From Medicago truncatula (Eukaryota > Streptophyta > Magnoliopsida > Fabales > Fabaceae): a stretch of 64,000 bases of DNA. Position 1 is the stretch's first letter. The number at the start of each line of letters is the position of its first letter. Below the pieces are notes generated by a model, which saw nothing but the letters and a program-made list of their open reading frames with translations, ran no database searches and was not told the origin of the DNA. The stretch is taken from positions 15,235,001 through 15,299,000 of the forward strand of contig NC_053047.1 of NCBI RefSeq assembly GCF_003473485.1, written 5' to 3'. The position numbers were made by a program, and so were the translations under genes. Of this stretch, positions 24,035-40,699 are shown in pieces.

Positions 24035-24357
24035 CAAGTAATAAATCTAATAATTGATTAACTCATCAATAATGCAGACTTACTTTTATATATTTTTTAA
24101 ATAAAGACCTACTTTTATATATAAAAATATAAAGTTGAATGTCTTATATATCACTAAACACATTATTAAAATTTCAAAGCAAGCATGCAAGCTATAAAAT
24201 GGACGAAGACAAAAGTTTTACTATAGATAGACAAATGTTAATAAATTAATTTTTACGGATCGAATTTTACACCTTCTTATATCTCATTTGTATCATTTAA
24301 CTCATCTACCGAGCTATTAGTCGAAACAAATGTTGATTAAAGTTACATTAGACCATA
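24035..24357 (+). repeat. Copy 1 of the reductase upstream block (no gene attached)
   Basis: This segment is clearly similar to 32,385-32,700 upstream of the reductase gene: shared blocks include ATCAATAATGCAGAC, AAAGTTGAATGTCTTATATA, GACAAAAGTTTTACT and AGTTACATTAGACCAT. It also matches the inverted copy at 63,190-63,620. Here it is cut off by a PIF/Harbinger element at the TAA after TTAGACCA. It is therefore a detached duplicate of a promoter region. Confidence 0.75.
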
Positions 24358-24789
24358 ACGGTTTGTTTGGCACGCATGATAAGGAGACAAATCCTTTATT
24401 TAGTGCACCAATAAGATTGATAAAATAATCCTATTACCTATCCTATCCTATTCATCCTTCATTATTCTAATCATTTGTTTTAGTTGGGTTACAAATAGGA
24501 TAGCATAAACACGCGCTTACCCTCTTCGATTCCCATGACTCCCACTTTGTAATTTAATCCCACTTTTCTCCATATTTTCTGCTGCGAGTAGCAGTAATAT
24601 TGATATCGTGTCCTTTATGTGTGTTTTTTATTAATAAATTTGCATTTGCTTCCGAATGAAAATGTTTGAGGCTTTCTCAATTTATATATTTTATATATTG
24701 ATTTTGCCATGGATGATTCTGTTGGTGGTGCTGACGTGCCTGTTAATGAATTTTGCTTAGTATTGATTTTGCCATGGATGAATATATAT

Positions 24790-25090
24790 ATAATGAGCCT
24801 GTCGATCCTCTTAGAATTGTTGAAAAAGTGAAGCTGAACTCTTTTTTATGGCTTCGGTCTAATGTTGTTTCTTGTTCGTTTGGTTTTAATGATTGGTGGA
24901 GGTATCCACTACTTTGTATGGGTATCAGGTGATTGTTTTGTTTTATTTCTGTTAGGTGCAGGCATCCTTTTGTAGGTGCCTTTGGTTGTATCTGACTTAG
25001 CGGGCTTCATTTTTTTTGCACATCTTGTGCAGGGTGAAACTCCGCTCTTTTGTGCAATATATCCCATTTTGATTTGTTCAAAAAAAATAT
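24790..25090 (+). mobile_element. L1-type LINE tail with oligo(A)
   Basis: Translation gives EKVKLNSFLWLRSN followed by FNDWWRYPLLCMGIR and a stop, the common C-terminus of plant L1 ORF2. A GT-rich 3' UTR follows, ending TTTGTTCAAAAAAAA at about 25,090. It is 5'-truncated. The 21-bp sequence starting TATTGATTTTGCCATGGATG occurs twice just upstream (about 24,698 and 24,761). Confidence 0.6.
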
Positions 25091-25117
25091 ATATATATAT
25101 ATATAATTTAATTTAAA

Positions 25118-25371
25118 AAAGGGTTAATAGTGTTTTATTCTGTGTAATATAGGTCATTTTCGAGTTTATCTATGTACATTTTATTTTTGATTTCGTCTTT
25201 GTAATATTATTTTTTTTCGAAATACTCCCTTAATAGGTCATTCAAAAACCAAAATTTCTGAAATTTTTTTCTAAAAATGGCCTACTAAAGGGTATTATAA
25301 AAAAAAACAAGGACAAAAACAAAAAATTACAGGGGCTGAACTGAACCCATAAATGACACTATTAATCCTTT
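25118..25371. mobile_element. Small MITE, ends AAAGGGTTAATAGTG
   Basis: The first bases AAAGGGTTAATAGTGT are matched by the reversed end AAAGGATTAATAGTGTC. The interior is AT-rich without coding capacity. Size about 254 bp; the flanks are too AT-rich to call a target duplication. Confidence 0.6.
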
Positions 25372-25433
25372 AAAAAAATATATGCAATTTTTGAAAGAAC
25401 ATAAAATGTATTTGTTTCACATGTAGTGTTAAT

Positions 25434-25440
<7 letters not shown>

Positions 25441-25506
<66 letters not shown>
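25441..25506. repeat. (TA)n microsatellite
   Basis: About 33 uninterrupted TA units. Likely highly variable in length and hard to assemble. Confidence 0.97.
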
Positions 25507-25508
<2 letters not shown>

Positions 25509-25644
25509 GTGATAATGTTTGCTATCATGTGTGCACCAAACACATGATAGGATAGATGTTATCATGTCACTACCATATCCTATCCTTATCCATTTTTTTA
25601 TCCTATCATGTGTCTATCCTATCATGTGCGCCAAACGGGCCCTA

Positions 25645-26870
25645 AGTGTTAGTAATGCCGATCTTTACTTAAAAATATCCACATTCTATTTTCTTTCTAC
25701 CGTACTAAGCTACTACCGTGTGGCCAGACTTTTTTACGGTCTAAAAGTTACTTTAAAACAAAGTTAAAATAAAACTCTTTAAGAAAGAAGTTAAAGCTGT
25801 TTGGTTCCTTAATTTTTTTTTTAATTTAAAAACTATTTTAAGGTTAAAAGATGTTTGGCAAAATATTTTACAAAACTTACTTCTTAGCAATTTTATTTTT
25901 TAATATTAAAATTCAATTTAATTTTTTTTAGTGTTGCATAATGCGTATAATTGTTTTTATAAATTTTTTATTTAATTAAAAGTACAAGTATAGATGCCTA
26001 AAAAAATTATGCTTATATATATTTTGCATCTTTATATTGTAACAAACTATGCATATCTTTTTCTTATTAAAAAAAATTAAAAATATCTTTTTCAATGACA
26101 ATAATAATGTAACAAATAAAATATCATATAATATAAATTCTTATATTTTTTAATGACACCAAAAATATGGTATTCTTATAACAAAATTTGTTATAAAGTA
26201 TAATTGGAAAATAAAAAACCAACTATTCTCTTTATATATACACGCACATATACATATTATAAATATATTCTTTATATATACACAAAATAATAATACGCAT
26301 TATTCAACACTAAAAAAAATTAGGCAATAGCGTAACAAACACACAAACATAAAATATTACTCTAAATACTAATGTGTGTCTGTATATTTGCGAGGTTGAA
26401 GAAAGGGAATAAAATTTTTTTGTGTCATTCAATGACAACGTAAATAAAAATATTTGTGAGATTGTGATAATTAAATGATATTGAAATTAAATATCTAAGT
26501 GATAAAAAAATAAAATTTCTTAAAAAAAAGATAATAAAATTAAATGGACCCTCCTTCAAAAAAAAAATTGACCGGTTCAATAAAATAAAATGGAAGAAAA
26601 AAAAAATATTGAAATATAATATTAAAAAATAAAAGAAAAGGTTCCCAACGTGAGTTGAAGAGAGGTACTTGTGAAATAAATTGCTGAGAAGTAGTTTTTT
26701 GAAGTAGCATTCAACAACTTTTGGCCAAAACTCATTTCATTCAATTTTATGCATTTTAAAAAAAGTACTTTTTTTGGAAGGTACTTTATTGATATTGTGT
26801 TTGGTCTAACTTCTCCTTAAAAATGCGGAGAAGCTGCAAAAAACCCGAGTCAAACGGTACCTTAATGGAA
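25645..26870. other. AT-rich interval, possibly another old MITE
   Basis: No gene. The left GCTGTTTGGTTCC (about 25,797) and the reversed right end GGTACCGTTTGAC (about 26,862) are loosely inverted and look like worn TIRs of the PIF/Tourist kind. The support is weak. Confidence 0.35.
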
Positions 26871-26883
26871 GATTATAAATTAA

Positions 26884-26898
26884 GTTTTTTTTTTGAAG
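26884..26898. mobile_element. Micro-insertion 1: GT10GAAG with 13-bp target duplication
   Basis: A 15-nt insert of one G, ten T and GAAG is flanked by identical GATTATAAATTAA at 26871-26883 and 26899-26911. Read in reverse it is CTTC plus oligo(A), as expected for a retroposed tail. Confidence 0.8.
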
Positions 26899-26919
26899 GA
26901 TTATAAATTAATCTTTGTT

Positions 26920-27583
26920 TTTTTTTTTCACAAACAAAAATGATGAATATTAATAACAACGGTGATATACCCTGCACAAGGTGTGCAAAAAGTAAATCAC
27001 CAATCCAAGGTTACATATTTATAATAATTAGTGGTGAACACCGATACATAGCAATGGATGTGTCCACCAATCATAATAGCAATAACTAAAATATGGATGC
27101 TTTGCCTTCACCCATAAAAAAGAGTGTAACTTTACTTTCTCAAAAAGAGCATAAGGATGTGAATCCACATTATTAAAGATGCGGTCATTCCGATCCTTCC
27201 ATATAATCCAAACACATGCAAATCAGATACCTTTAAAAACTGATGCAGATACTCACATAGATCACTAGGAAACACCGTAGATATGCCCAACCAATTTCGA
27301 ACCCGGGTCCATAAAGAGTTTGAAGTACCGCAATCCAAAAAGAGGTGTCTAGCTGATTCCAATACATTACAACCGTCAGAACACAATGAATCGATATGTT
27401 GAATGATATTACGTCTTACGAAGTTGTTGCGAGTCGGTAATCTATTGCGAAGTAAACGCTAGGCAAACAGAGACACCTTCACCGGTAGATACCTATGCCA
27501 GACATCATCAACAAAATTTCTATCCATTTGAACATCCGAGTTGGTAATAAAGCGATAGACATCTCGTACCGTATATCCATATA
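26920..27583 (-). mobile_element. 5'-truncated L1 LINE with 17-bp target duplication
   Basis: Flanked by identical ATAAATTAATCTTTGTT at 26903-26919 and 27584-27600. The T run at 26,918-26,929 is the reversed poly(A) tail, so the element lies on the minus strand. It encodes the zf-RVT region of ORF2 (GCNVLESARHLFLDCGTSNS at about 27,310-27,370, then a frameshift into a WIIWKDRNDRIF-like tail). Upstream frames include PVKVSLFA with a stop instead of the usual Trp. It starts within ORF2, a typical 5' truncation, and is dead. Confidence 0.82.
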
Positions 27584-27600
27584 ATAAATTAATCTTTGTT

Positions 27601-28482
27601 AATCACTGATTTCATGCGATAACATATCAACTGCCATGTTTTTTAATGAGTTGCCATGTTTTTTAATGAGTTTTTGTTTAAAACTATTTTTCAAATACAG
27701 TTTATTGTTAAGTCATAAAAAACACATTTTATATTTTTGTTTGACATACATTTTGACAATTAAATAAAAGATGAACGAAATAGTACATGAGTGTTTCTAT
27801 AAATAGATTAGTTGGAGTAACTAATTCCAACTAACTCTTAACGAAGCCAGTAACTTTAGTTAACCTATCAATTAACTATTGTTGATTAATTATATCGTAA
27901 TGTAATACTTAATCTCCACCTTTCAAACTATTCCTCACTTATAGGCATTACATTCTCCTCATCACACATTTCAATCTCTTAAGCATTCCATAAGCCTATC
28001 AAACATATCTATTTTTTTTCATTGACAAATTCTTTTCACTCTCCCATGTATTATTTTCCACCATATGATTTCCATGATTTCGGCTTGGTTGCATTTTGTA
28101 TTGTTCTATATAGCACTACTCCTTCCAATTTCCATGTTGCATTAAATGTATCATACAACTCATCTTCCTTCTTAATTGACTGTGCTTGCACTTGTCACCA
28201 ATGGTTTCATGGAAATCAGAAGATAAAAATACTTTATCTCCCTTTTTCCAAGAAGCTATTGATGATAAGCGCAAGCTTCCTTCCTCTTCAACATCGTGAT
28301 CATAGGTGGGTCTTTTCAGGTACGAGGTTGTACCTGCACAACATTAATTTTTTAAATTTGCACAAGTTATTTTTTTTTATTAATATATGAGTATTGATAT
28401 TTGCACATGAAAAATTGGATAATCAATCGGACATATTATAAAAAATCACACAAAAAATTTATAATAGCTCTCTCTCAACCAA
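27601..28482. other. Unassigned interval
   Basis: Contains a 20-bp tandem pair (TGCCATGTTTTTTAATGAGT at about 27,633 and 27,653). A 122-codon + frame at 28,022 has no recognisable domain and unremarkable composition; I do not call it a gene. Confidence 0.4.
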
Positions 28483-28498
28483 TTTTTTTTTTTTTAAG
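28483..28498. mobile_element. Micro-insertion 2: T13AAG with 16-bp target duplication
   Basis: Flanked by identical GCTCTCTCTCAACCAA at 28467-28482 and 28499-28514. The insert is 16 nt. Confidence 0.8.
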
Positions 28499-28994
28499 GC
28501 TCTCTCTCAACCAAATTAACATTTGTTTTTAGTGTGATTTTATAAGTTGTCTCGTAATTTGTTCAACTTATTGTTAAAAATATCAATACTTTTTTCAATT
28601 TACATCCCTGACCCCAAGTCAATCTCTTTCATCTCATAGGGCACCATTCTTTTCTATGCTATGGACTGAACAATTATGCTTAGACTAACTAGCTTTTTAT
28701 TAATTTTTATCGTTTCCTTTTATTTTTCTTACGTTTTGCTTACTTTTAATTTTTTTTCCACAAGAGAAGTGCTAATAAAAATGATCGTTCTGAATTTGTT
28801 TTACAGAGAAGTGTTACTAAGCTAAAATACAGATTATGTATCTCAGTTACATAATAGATCATGATTATTGTTTTTAATTTATTTTATTTTTTCTTTATAT
28901 TATTCTTTTGCCTTTAGATACTCATAATCTACTGCATCTTGTAACTATAATCGATAAATACTAAATTTTACAATTTGTCAAAAAAATATAATAC

Positions 28995-29512
28995 CTTTAA
29001 TATGAGAAAAAAATTAATTGCATTTAAGCCTAATTAATATGAGAAAAAAACGGTGATATAAAAACAAATTTAAATGCAAATCCATATCTTTTCTGCACAA
29101 CGGATGAAGTCTTGTAACCGTCACTAGAGCCAGAGACAATACGAACAACCCGCAAGGTTGGAGGAGCGGTTACCGTCATTGTACTTGGAGATTTGGGAGC
29201 AACCGTGAATGTAACCATCATTGGAGCTGGAAGCGTTAAGGATTCAAACATTATGGTAATGCATGTCTAAAATCCTCATTGCTTCTAGTTCCAATGACAG
29301 TAATGTTTGCGGTTGCTCCCCAACCTTCAATTACAGTTACAATCATCTCCCCTCCAACACTACAAGTTGTTCGTTCATCTATTGTAGAGTCGACCCCGAC
29401 TCTGGTTACCGTTACGGTGGTTTCACCCGTTGTGCTGAAAATGTTTGTTTTTACCTTTAAATTTGTTTTTTTTCCAACATTTTTTCTAACTTTAATTATT
29501 TATGCGTAATGA
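28995..29512. repeat. Diverged large hairpin whose arms read as Val/Pro-rich peptides
   Basis: Two roughly 230-bp arms are arranged head to head around about 29,255. Read outward from the centre, each encodes a similar peptide: VTFTVAPKSPSTMTVTAPPT on the minus strand (29,030-29,251) and VMFAVAPQPSITVTIISPPT on the plus strand (29,279-29,509). Both end in KFVF-like sequence. Protein similarity exceeds what a random foldback would give, so this may be two inverted copies of a gene exon or a coding-derived foldback. I do not recognise the protein. Confidence 0.6.
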
Positions 29513-30100
29513 TTTAAGTGTTGCTAAGATCAAATAATTCTTTTAGCACACATATATAATAAACATAATGTTGTCTATAACTGGATGTTAGGTAATTAAA
29601 GTGAAAAGAAAACCTCACTAGGTGTTCGCCATGATCATAACACAAGTACATCCCTTGAAAGAATAATTGTATAAAGCACAGTAGAGAAATGTTAGAATCA
29701 CTCATTTTAACACTTTCTTTCAACACACTCCAATGATTATTAGATACATCATCCACTTATTTTAATTCCTTGAGTGGCAACCGATACTAAAAGTTGCTAA
29801 ATCACATTTTTTGTTAATTTTACTTGAACTCTAAGGCTCTGGAAATTTGAATTAAAAAAAAAAAATTATTTGAAACACTTCCCAAAAACTCTTTTTTAGT
29901 TTTTAAAAACTTGAAAATTAAAAACTTTTTTGCTAAATTATTTTTAAAATTACAGATTTGGAAACTGTTTTGAATTTTTAGTTTTGGGGACTAAAACTAA
30001 AACATGTAAAATAATAACTATTGTGAGAAGAGGACTTGTATATTTCAAAAACTGAAGAAAAAAAAAAAAAAAAAAAAAACTATTTCAAACGGTGGCATTT
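29513..30100. other. Unassigned interval
   Basis: AT-rich, with an A run at 30,058-30,079. The minus-strand 80-codon frame at 29,514-29,756 shows no known feature. Confidence 0.4.
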
Positions 30101-30813
30101 CACATGGAAAAGGTTAATCCTTTCCCACCATGGGAAAGTTGGATTCAATGATTAGATTAAGTGAAGAACATATTCTTACCATGCTCTCTCAACACTAGAT
30201 TTTTCTTCACACTATCTTCCAACAATTTAAAAATTTTGAAAATTAATTTTCAGAAATTAAAAAAATCGAAAAAAATTCAGATAATTTTTTTTTTAAATTC
30301 TGTAATTCATTTATTGAACGTTAGAATTTTTTTTTTTAAAAATGAAAAAAAAATTCCAGAATTTTTTTTCAAAAACCTTATTTTCCAGAATTTTATTTTC
30401 TTAGAAAAATAAAAAAGTTTAATTTCAAAATATTTTTTTTAAGATTTTTATTTTATTTTTCAGAATATCTTATTTTATTATGAAATTAAAAAATATATTC
30501 TTTTTAGAAAAATAAGAACTTATCTTAGTTTCCAAAATTTTATTTTTATTGAAATAAAAAAAATTCAAAAAAAAAAAATTTAACATTCAATAAATGAATT
30601 ACAGAATTTAAAAAAAAAATTATCTGAATTTTTTTTATATTTTTTCGATTTTTTTAATTTCTGAAAATTAATTTTCAGAATTTTTAAATTGTTGGTAGTT
30701 AGTGTGAAGAAAAATCTAGTGTTGAGAGAACATGTTAAGAATATGTTCTTCACTTAATCTAATCATTGAATCCAACTTTCCCATGGTGGGAAAAAATTAA
30801 CCTTTCCCATGTG
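30101..30813. mobile_element. 713-bp foldback element (long hairpin)
   Basis: The left arm starts CACATGGAAAAGGTTAATCC and the reversed right arm starts CACATGGGAAAGGTTAATTT. They stay paired through CCCACCATGGGAAAGTTGGA, GTGAAGAACATATTCTTA and CACTAGATTTTTCTTCACAC (matched in reverse) into the AT-rich centre near 30,440. Almost the whole length is self-complementary. This is a foldback MITE or a hairpin able to feed small RNA production. The 83-codon frame in the left arm is a by-product of the T/A-rich sequence. Confidence 0.85.
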
Positions 30814-31287
30814 AACACACACCATGGTTCTCTAAAACATTCATGGCTCCTTCTTCTTCTCTTACTCATTTCTCCATGTCTTCCTTTTCATCTGATCTGT
30901 CCATTGCACGTTGTATTAAAGGGGAAAAACTTATACAAAGACTGAGATTGAAAAAGTATAGTTACGTTCCATTTTTTTTTTCCTGTGTATGCATATTTTA
31001 TTTTGTTATATGAAAGCAAACAATTTTTGACTTTCTATGAAGAAACCAGGTTTGTGGGAAGTTGAGTGGAGAAGATGAAAATTTAAATCTAATTTAATCA
31101 TAAAAATAAAATAAAGGAAACACAAACCGGTTTGTAATATGGATGACATGACATATTATCATTGGATGTGTTAAAAGAGAGTGTTATGGATGTGACCCTA
31201 GTGTGTTAAAAGATCAAAAGCCTTCTTTCTCATCAAATACTAACTTATTTGAACGTGAGTGAGGTGATCAAAAGCTATGTTGTCTAA

Positions 31288-31654
31288 TGGTTTGTTTGGT
31301 TTGGAAGAGAAATTGTGAAGAGAGAAATATGTGAGAGAGAGTAAGAGAAGAGATAAATAAGTAAGAAATAAAGTAGATTTGACGTATTGTTTGGTACAAG
31401 AGAAATAAGAAGAGAAACAGAGAAGAGAGAAGTGTTGATTGTTTTAAAAGTACAAAAATATCCTTAAATTGAAAAATATGTTATAAAATAAAATAAACTA
31501 TATTATGGAAGAGAGGAGAGAGCAAGAAAAACAGGTGGGTCCCATTCCTATTTTTTTCTCTCTATTCTATTTCTTTGCTGCTCGCAAGAGAAATGAGGTA
31601 TTTCTCTTCAATTTCTCTCCTTATAACTCTCTTTCTCGCCAACCAAACACACCA
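31288..31654. mobile_element. Tourist-like MITE with TAA target duplication
   Basis: The left end TGGTTTGTTTGGTT and the reversed right end TGGTGTGTTTGGTT are inverted repeats, flanked by TAA at 31285-31287 and 31655-31657. 367 bp, no coding capacity, with AGAGAGAA-rich subterminal sequence. Confidence 0.8.
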
Positions 31655-31723
31655 TAAATGATTTAAATGCATCTTGCACAAAAAAAAAAACAAATACTAG
31701 AGTGGACAAGTATGGGTAACACT

Positions 31724-31746
31724 TCCTTAAAAAAAAAAAAAAAAGG
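31724..31746. mobile_element. Micro-insertion 3: TCCTT-A16-GG with 12-bp target duplication
   Basis: Flanked by identical ATGGGTAACACT at 31712-31723 and 31747-31758. Confidence 0.75.
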
Positions 31747-31845
31747 ATGGGTAACACTCCACAACCATTATAATTTTTTTTTAAAGAACTACTATAAAAA
31801 TTGAACGCACTTAAATGTTTATTATAGATAAAATATATAATACAA

Positions 31846-31862
31846 CTTTTTTGAAGGAATAA
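31846..31862. mobile_element. Micro-insertion 4: CT6GAAGGAATAA with 11-bp target duplication
   Basis: Flanked by ATATAATACAA at 31835-31845 and 31863-31873. The target is low complexity, so this case alone is weaker. Confidence 0.6.
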
Positions 31863-31876
31863 ATATAATACAATTG

Positions 31877-31896
31877 CCTGACCAAAAAAAATAAAA
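31877..31896. mobile_element. Micro-insertion 5: CCTGACC plus oligo(A), 12-bp target duplication
   Basis: Flanked by ATAATACAATTG at 31865-31876 and 31897-31908. It shares its left target with the right target of micro-insertion 4, so the same few bases were hit twice. Confidence 0.65.
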
Positions 31897-32341
31897 ATAA
31901 TACAATTGAATAGTAGCAGGTTAATAATTCAGCATTAAAATTGGGTAGTGGGTAGTATTTTAAAATATTTATCCTTTGTCTTGGCTGCTGTATGTTTAAT
32001 CTTAATTTTATATATGTACCAAAGAAAACGTAACCAAAAAATATTAATTTTAAATATTTATAATATTTAAAAAAAATTACTATTAATAATGATTAAGTAA
32101 AAACCTTTCTGAAGTATAAAAATTAAAAATTAAGTAGCAATGAATCTTCTATTTATTTCATAATATATATTGGTCAAGTAGTCTAATATTGGTCAGAATT
32201 TCACCCTTTAAAATGAATAAGTGAGAGATTTTAGATTGGAATTCTGACATCTACCAACTGAATTATGCGCACGGAGATTAAAAAATAAAATATAATCCTC
32301 ATATAAAAAATTAGTATATAATTAATGCAAATATCATGGAA

Positions 32342-32360
32342 TATTTTTTTCGGTTGATAG
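32342..32360. mobile_element. Micro-insertion 6: T-rich 19-mer with 12-bp target duplication
   Basis: The insert TATTTTTTTCGGTTGATAG is flanked by AATATCATGGAA at 32330-32341 and 32361-32372. The copy of this region at 63,590 carries a related insertion (TTCTATCAACAAAAGAATATTCC), so the event may predate the duplication. Confidence 0.7.
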
Positions 32361-32384
32361 AATATCATGGAAAATATTGACCAA

Positions 32385-37780
<5,396 letters not shown>

Positions 37781-38960
37781 AATCCATGGCCTAGTATTTA
37801 TCTAGTGAGAAAAGTGATAGCAACAATCACTTTAACACTGTTTTTCAACATTTTCTCTTATCGAGAAAAAATTATGTATATCTCACCGGTTAATGCGAGA
37901 CTTAAAATAGTTTGAATTACATAAATTTCACTCAATAAAAAAGATGTTAGAGTGAATAAAAAAGATGTTAGAGTGAATGTTGTCAGGACACACCGTTATC
38001 TATTGATGGACACACCGTTAAAATTAATTAGGTTGAAAGAAGACATTCTAAGAACTTGTTTTAGATTAGAGGGTCAATATAACACCTTAAATCCCGACTT
38101 TGATTTAATTAATAACAAGAATAGATTTAATTAAAGGATGTTACAAAACTCATCATATATCATTCGATAATGCAATAGTAATTTATACTTCAGCAGCGGA
38201 AATAATTCAACTTATCTCAATTGTAAAAAATATTCATGTCTTTGACATCAACAATGGAAATAACAAGAGTCTCACAAGACTCTAACTCAAATGGAAAATA
38301 AATTTCAACGTTTTAACCCTAACCCATGAGTTGCAAAAAGTTGAAAGCATTAAAGAACACTGGAGTTGAATACAGTAGCGAACAAAGGAAACAGTGAGGA
38401 AGGGAACAAATTGTAGATATCTAGAACCATTGAAAAGGTTGATTACCAAACTTTAAGGGAAATTTTGAAAATTGTCTTGTCTTGTTGTGTAATTTGGTAG
38501 CTGTTATTGTCGACAACATATGGATTGTTTTGGACATGCATGCCCTTTAATCTAGAAAAGTTTATTGTGCATCTATTTTGTTGATTACAATTCTTTCTTG
38601 GCAAACAGTGACTATTTTGGATTTAAACCAGTTGAATGAAATGAAAGAGACGATTCATATGCATGTTAGATACCTCTCCCAATTTGAGCTTTAATATTGT
38701 TCTAGATTTGCATTGTAAGAAGAGAATAAATTTATTTTAGAATTGACATTCTTTTGAGAGTACTACATCGTATAATACTTGATTTTAAATGTCTGGTTGT
38801 GATCATATAATACTTCCACCATACTTAATTGATTTTAAATATAATAAATGATGATATAATACTTCGACCACACTTAATTGATTTTAAATAAGCATTTTAT
38901 AATGTCTATAATTTAAAAGAGAAAAGTAAGATGTCTCCGAAACTAAAATCAACAAACCAA
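37781..38960. other. Downstream interval of the reductase gene
   Basis: Contains a 21-bp tandem pair (GAATAAAAAAGATGTTAGAG, about 37,933-37,976) and an ACTTAATTGATTTTAAATA repeat near 38,820 and 38,870. No gene recognised. Confidence 0.45.
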
Positions 38961-38974
38961 TTTTTTTTTTTAGG
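38961..38974. mobile_element. Micro-insertion 9: T11AGG with 14-bp target duplication
   Basis: Flanked by AATCAACAAACCAA at 38947-38960 and AATCAACAAATCAA at 38975-38988 (13 of 14 match). Confidence 0.75.
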
Positions 38975-38989
38975 AATCAACAAATCAAA

Positions 38990-39870
38990 TTTTCTTTCGG
39001 TTTGAAATGACAAATTGGACCAAACCAAGAACAAGTTAATTGCCAGTGCCACTTCGTCTCACGTGAACAACCTCAGCACTAATATTTTAAGAGTTCATAT
39101 TTAAACCTAGTTTTTTTTATGCAGCGTTAAGGGTAACAAGTTGATTTGGTTTAAGTTTGTGATGGAAAAAAATCCAAACCACTAAAAAATCATCGGTTTT
39201 GTTTGATTCAAAAATATTTTCTCTCATGAATTTCAAACTAAATTGATGAATAATATGTTGGTTTGATTTGGTTCTTTTGTTTTTACATTGTGTTTAATTT
39301 TGATTTTGTTTGAATCCGAACGTAAAAAATAATCGAGCCAATTGGTTTGGTTCTTGTACACCTATTCAGCACAATAAACATATGGAACCAACCTAAGATA
39401 TCTGGTAGTTTGTTTTGATGCCTATATATATAAGAGACATCCGGTCTTCCAAAAATAGGTACAATATTTTATACTCCATACCCGCATATTTTTATAAACT
39501 TCTAGATTAATCAATCCGATTGAAGGGAAGATTTGTAGCATCCCACTCGTCAATATTTGAACTTTATCAGTCGGACGTGTCAGAGGACAGGTGTCCATGA
39601 GCGATAAATATAACGAAGGATATTATCATGCAGTGTCAGTAAAGCAGGTTCAGTTATCGGTATCAAGTCAAGCACGTATAAGACAAAAGTGTATTTTGGT
39701 ACTTGCACGCAGAGGGTATATAAGTGTGTCATGTCCCCATCATTTCCTTTCCTTATGATCTTTCTCTCTCTAAGTTTATAAAATCAGAAATGTTCTCCCT
39801 CTAAATTGCGCCCCTTTTCTCACCTTCAACGTATAACCTTATGACGGCCCTAATAGGCACGACCGTCTAG
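38990..39870. other. Unassigned interval
   Basis: No gene. From about 39,540 the base composition changes and it may be the distal part of the LTR fragment that follows (a TATATAAG box at 39,716). Confidence 0.35.
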
Positions 39871-39879
39871 GTATGTATG

Positions 39880-40185
39880 TTCCTCACAAATATAATTACC
39901 GTCTCTAATTAATTACCCCAACTTACTAATAACTTAGTAAAAATAATAATTCTCACGAAAACGCTAAAAATAATCTTCTTAAAAAATGACTATTTTACCC
40001 ACACACGCTGAATAATAAAAATACGCCTTAGTCTAAATATACCAAAATACCCTTTTATGCTAAAAATCCATTAATCCTGCATCAAATACACAAGGAAGCA
40101 AATAATCACATATAAACAACACACATGCACACCTATAACTATTAATAAAATAAATCTAGCGAACAACAGGTTGTTAGAGTTAACA
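39880..40185 (-). mobile_element. Truncated LTR of the TGTAAC family
   Basis: Read on the minus strand this matches the first 300 bp of the solo LTR at 11,131: TAGATTTATTTTA-TTAAT, GTGTGCATGT, GTATTTTGG, ACTAAGG-GTATTTT and TTATTTTTACTAAGTTA all recur in order. The terminal TGTAAC end itself is missing (cut near 40,180). Confidence 0.7.
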
Positions 40186-40694
40186 CTTCATTTGGACGGA
40201 GGGACGAAATTGACTGACATTTTACAAATTTAAGGACTATTTTGATATTTCGTAAAATTAGGGGACGAATTTGGCCGATCCGTACGAATTCAGGGGCGAA
40301 GTTAATGATTTAATCATTTATTGGTTCTACTTCAAACTAAATTCTACACATAGAGTCGTCTTAAAAAAAAAAATTGGCAGAAATTTATTACGATACATTT
40401 TAGAAATGAATATAATAGTATAGTACAATGTTGGAAAAAAATAAAAACATCCCATAAGTATCTAGGAAAAACACAATTAACTTCTTAATATAAACCCTTT
40501 GAAATCTTGACAGTCTTTTAAAATCTTAGAATATAAATCCCTTGAAATTCAAATTACAAATCTTGAAAGTCTGTAAAATCTTAAAAAGTCATTAAAATCC
40601 CTTGGACACATGGATTTGGAAAAGGAATAATTTAGGGTAAGAAGATATAGTAGGTCATTTGCAATGGACCCTTATTTTTGGGTAGTATTAGGGG
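40186..40694. other. Unassigned interval with a MITE-like end
   Basis: TTTGGACGGAGGGACGAAATTGACTG (first part near 40,192) and GGGGACGAATTTGGCC resemble ends of common plant MITEs. No gene. Confidence 0.35.
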
Positions 40695-40699
40695 CTCCC

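Larger units (their letters stand above)
24358..25641. mobile_element. PIF/Harbinger-type element with TAA target duplication
   Basis: The left end CGGTTTGTTTGGCACGCATG (from 24,359) and the reversed right end GGGCCCGTTTGGCGCACATG (to 25,641) form inverted repeats of the Tourist/PIF type. They are flanked by TAA on both sides (about 24,356-24,358 and 25,642-25,644), the 3-bp TWA duplication of this superfamily. No transposase frame is present. A LINE tail, a smaller MITE and a TA repeat are nested in it. Confidence 0.6.

Noticed and set aside
27633..27675. 20-bp tandem pair as another micro-insertion
   Set aside because: The two copies are directly adjacent with no inserted bases, so it is simple slippage or tandem duplication.
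28022..28390. 122-codon plus-strand frame
   Set aside because: No domain, no promoter signs, and composition typical of AT-rich noise; signal-peptide or cysteine-rich character is not convincing.
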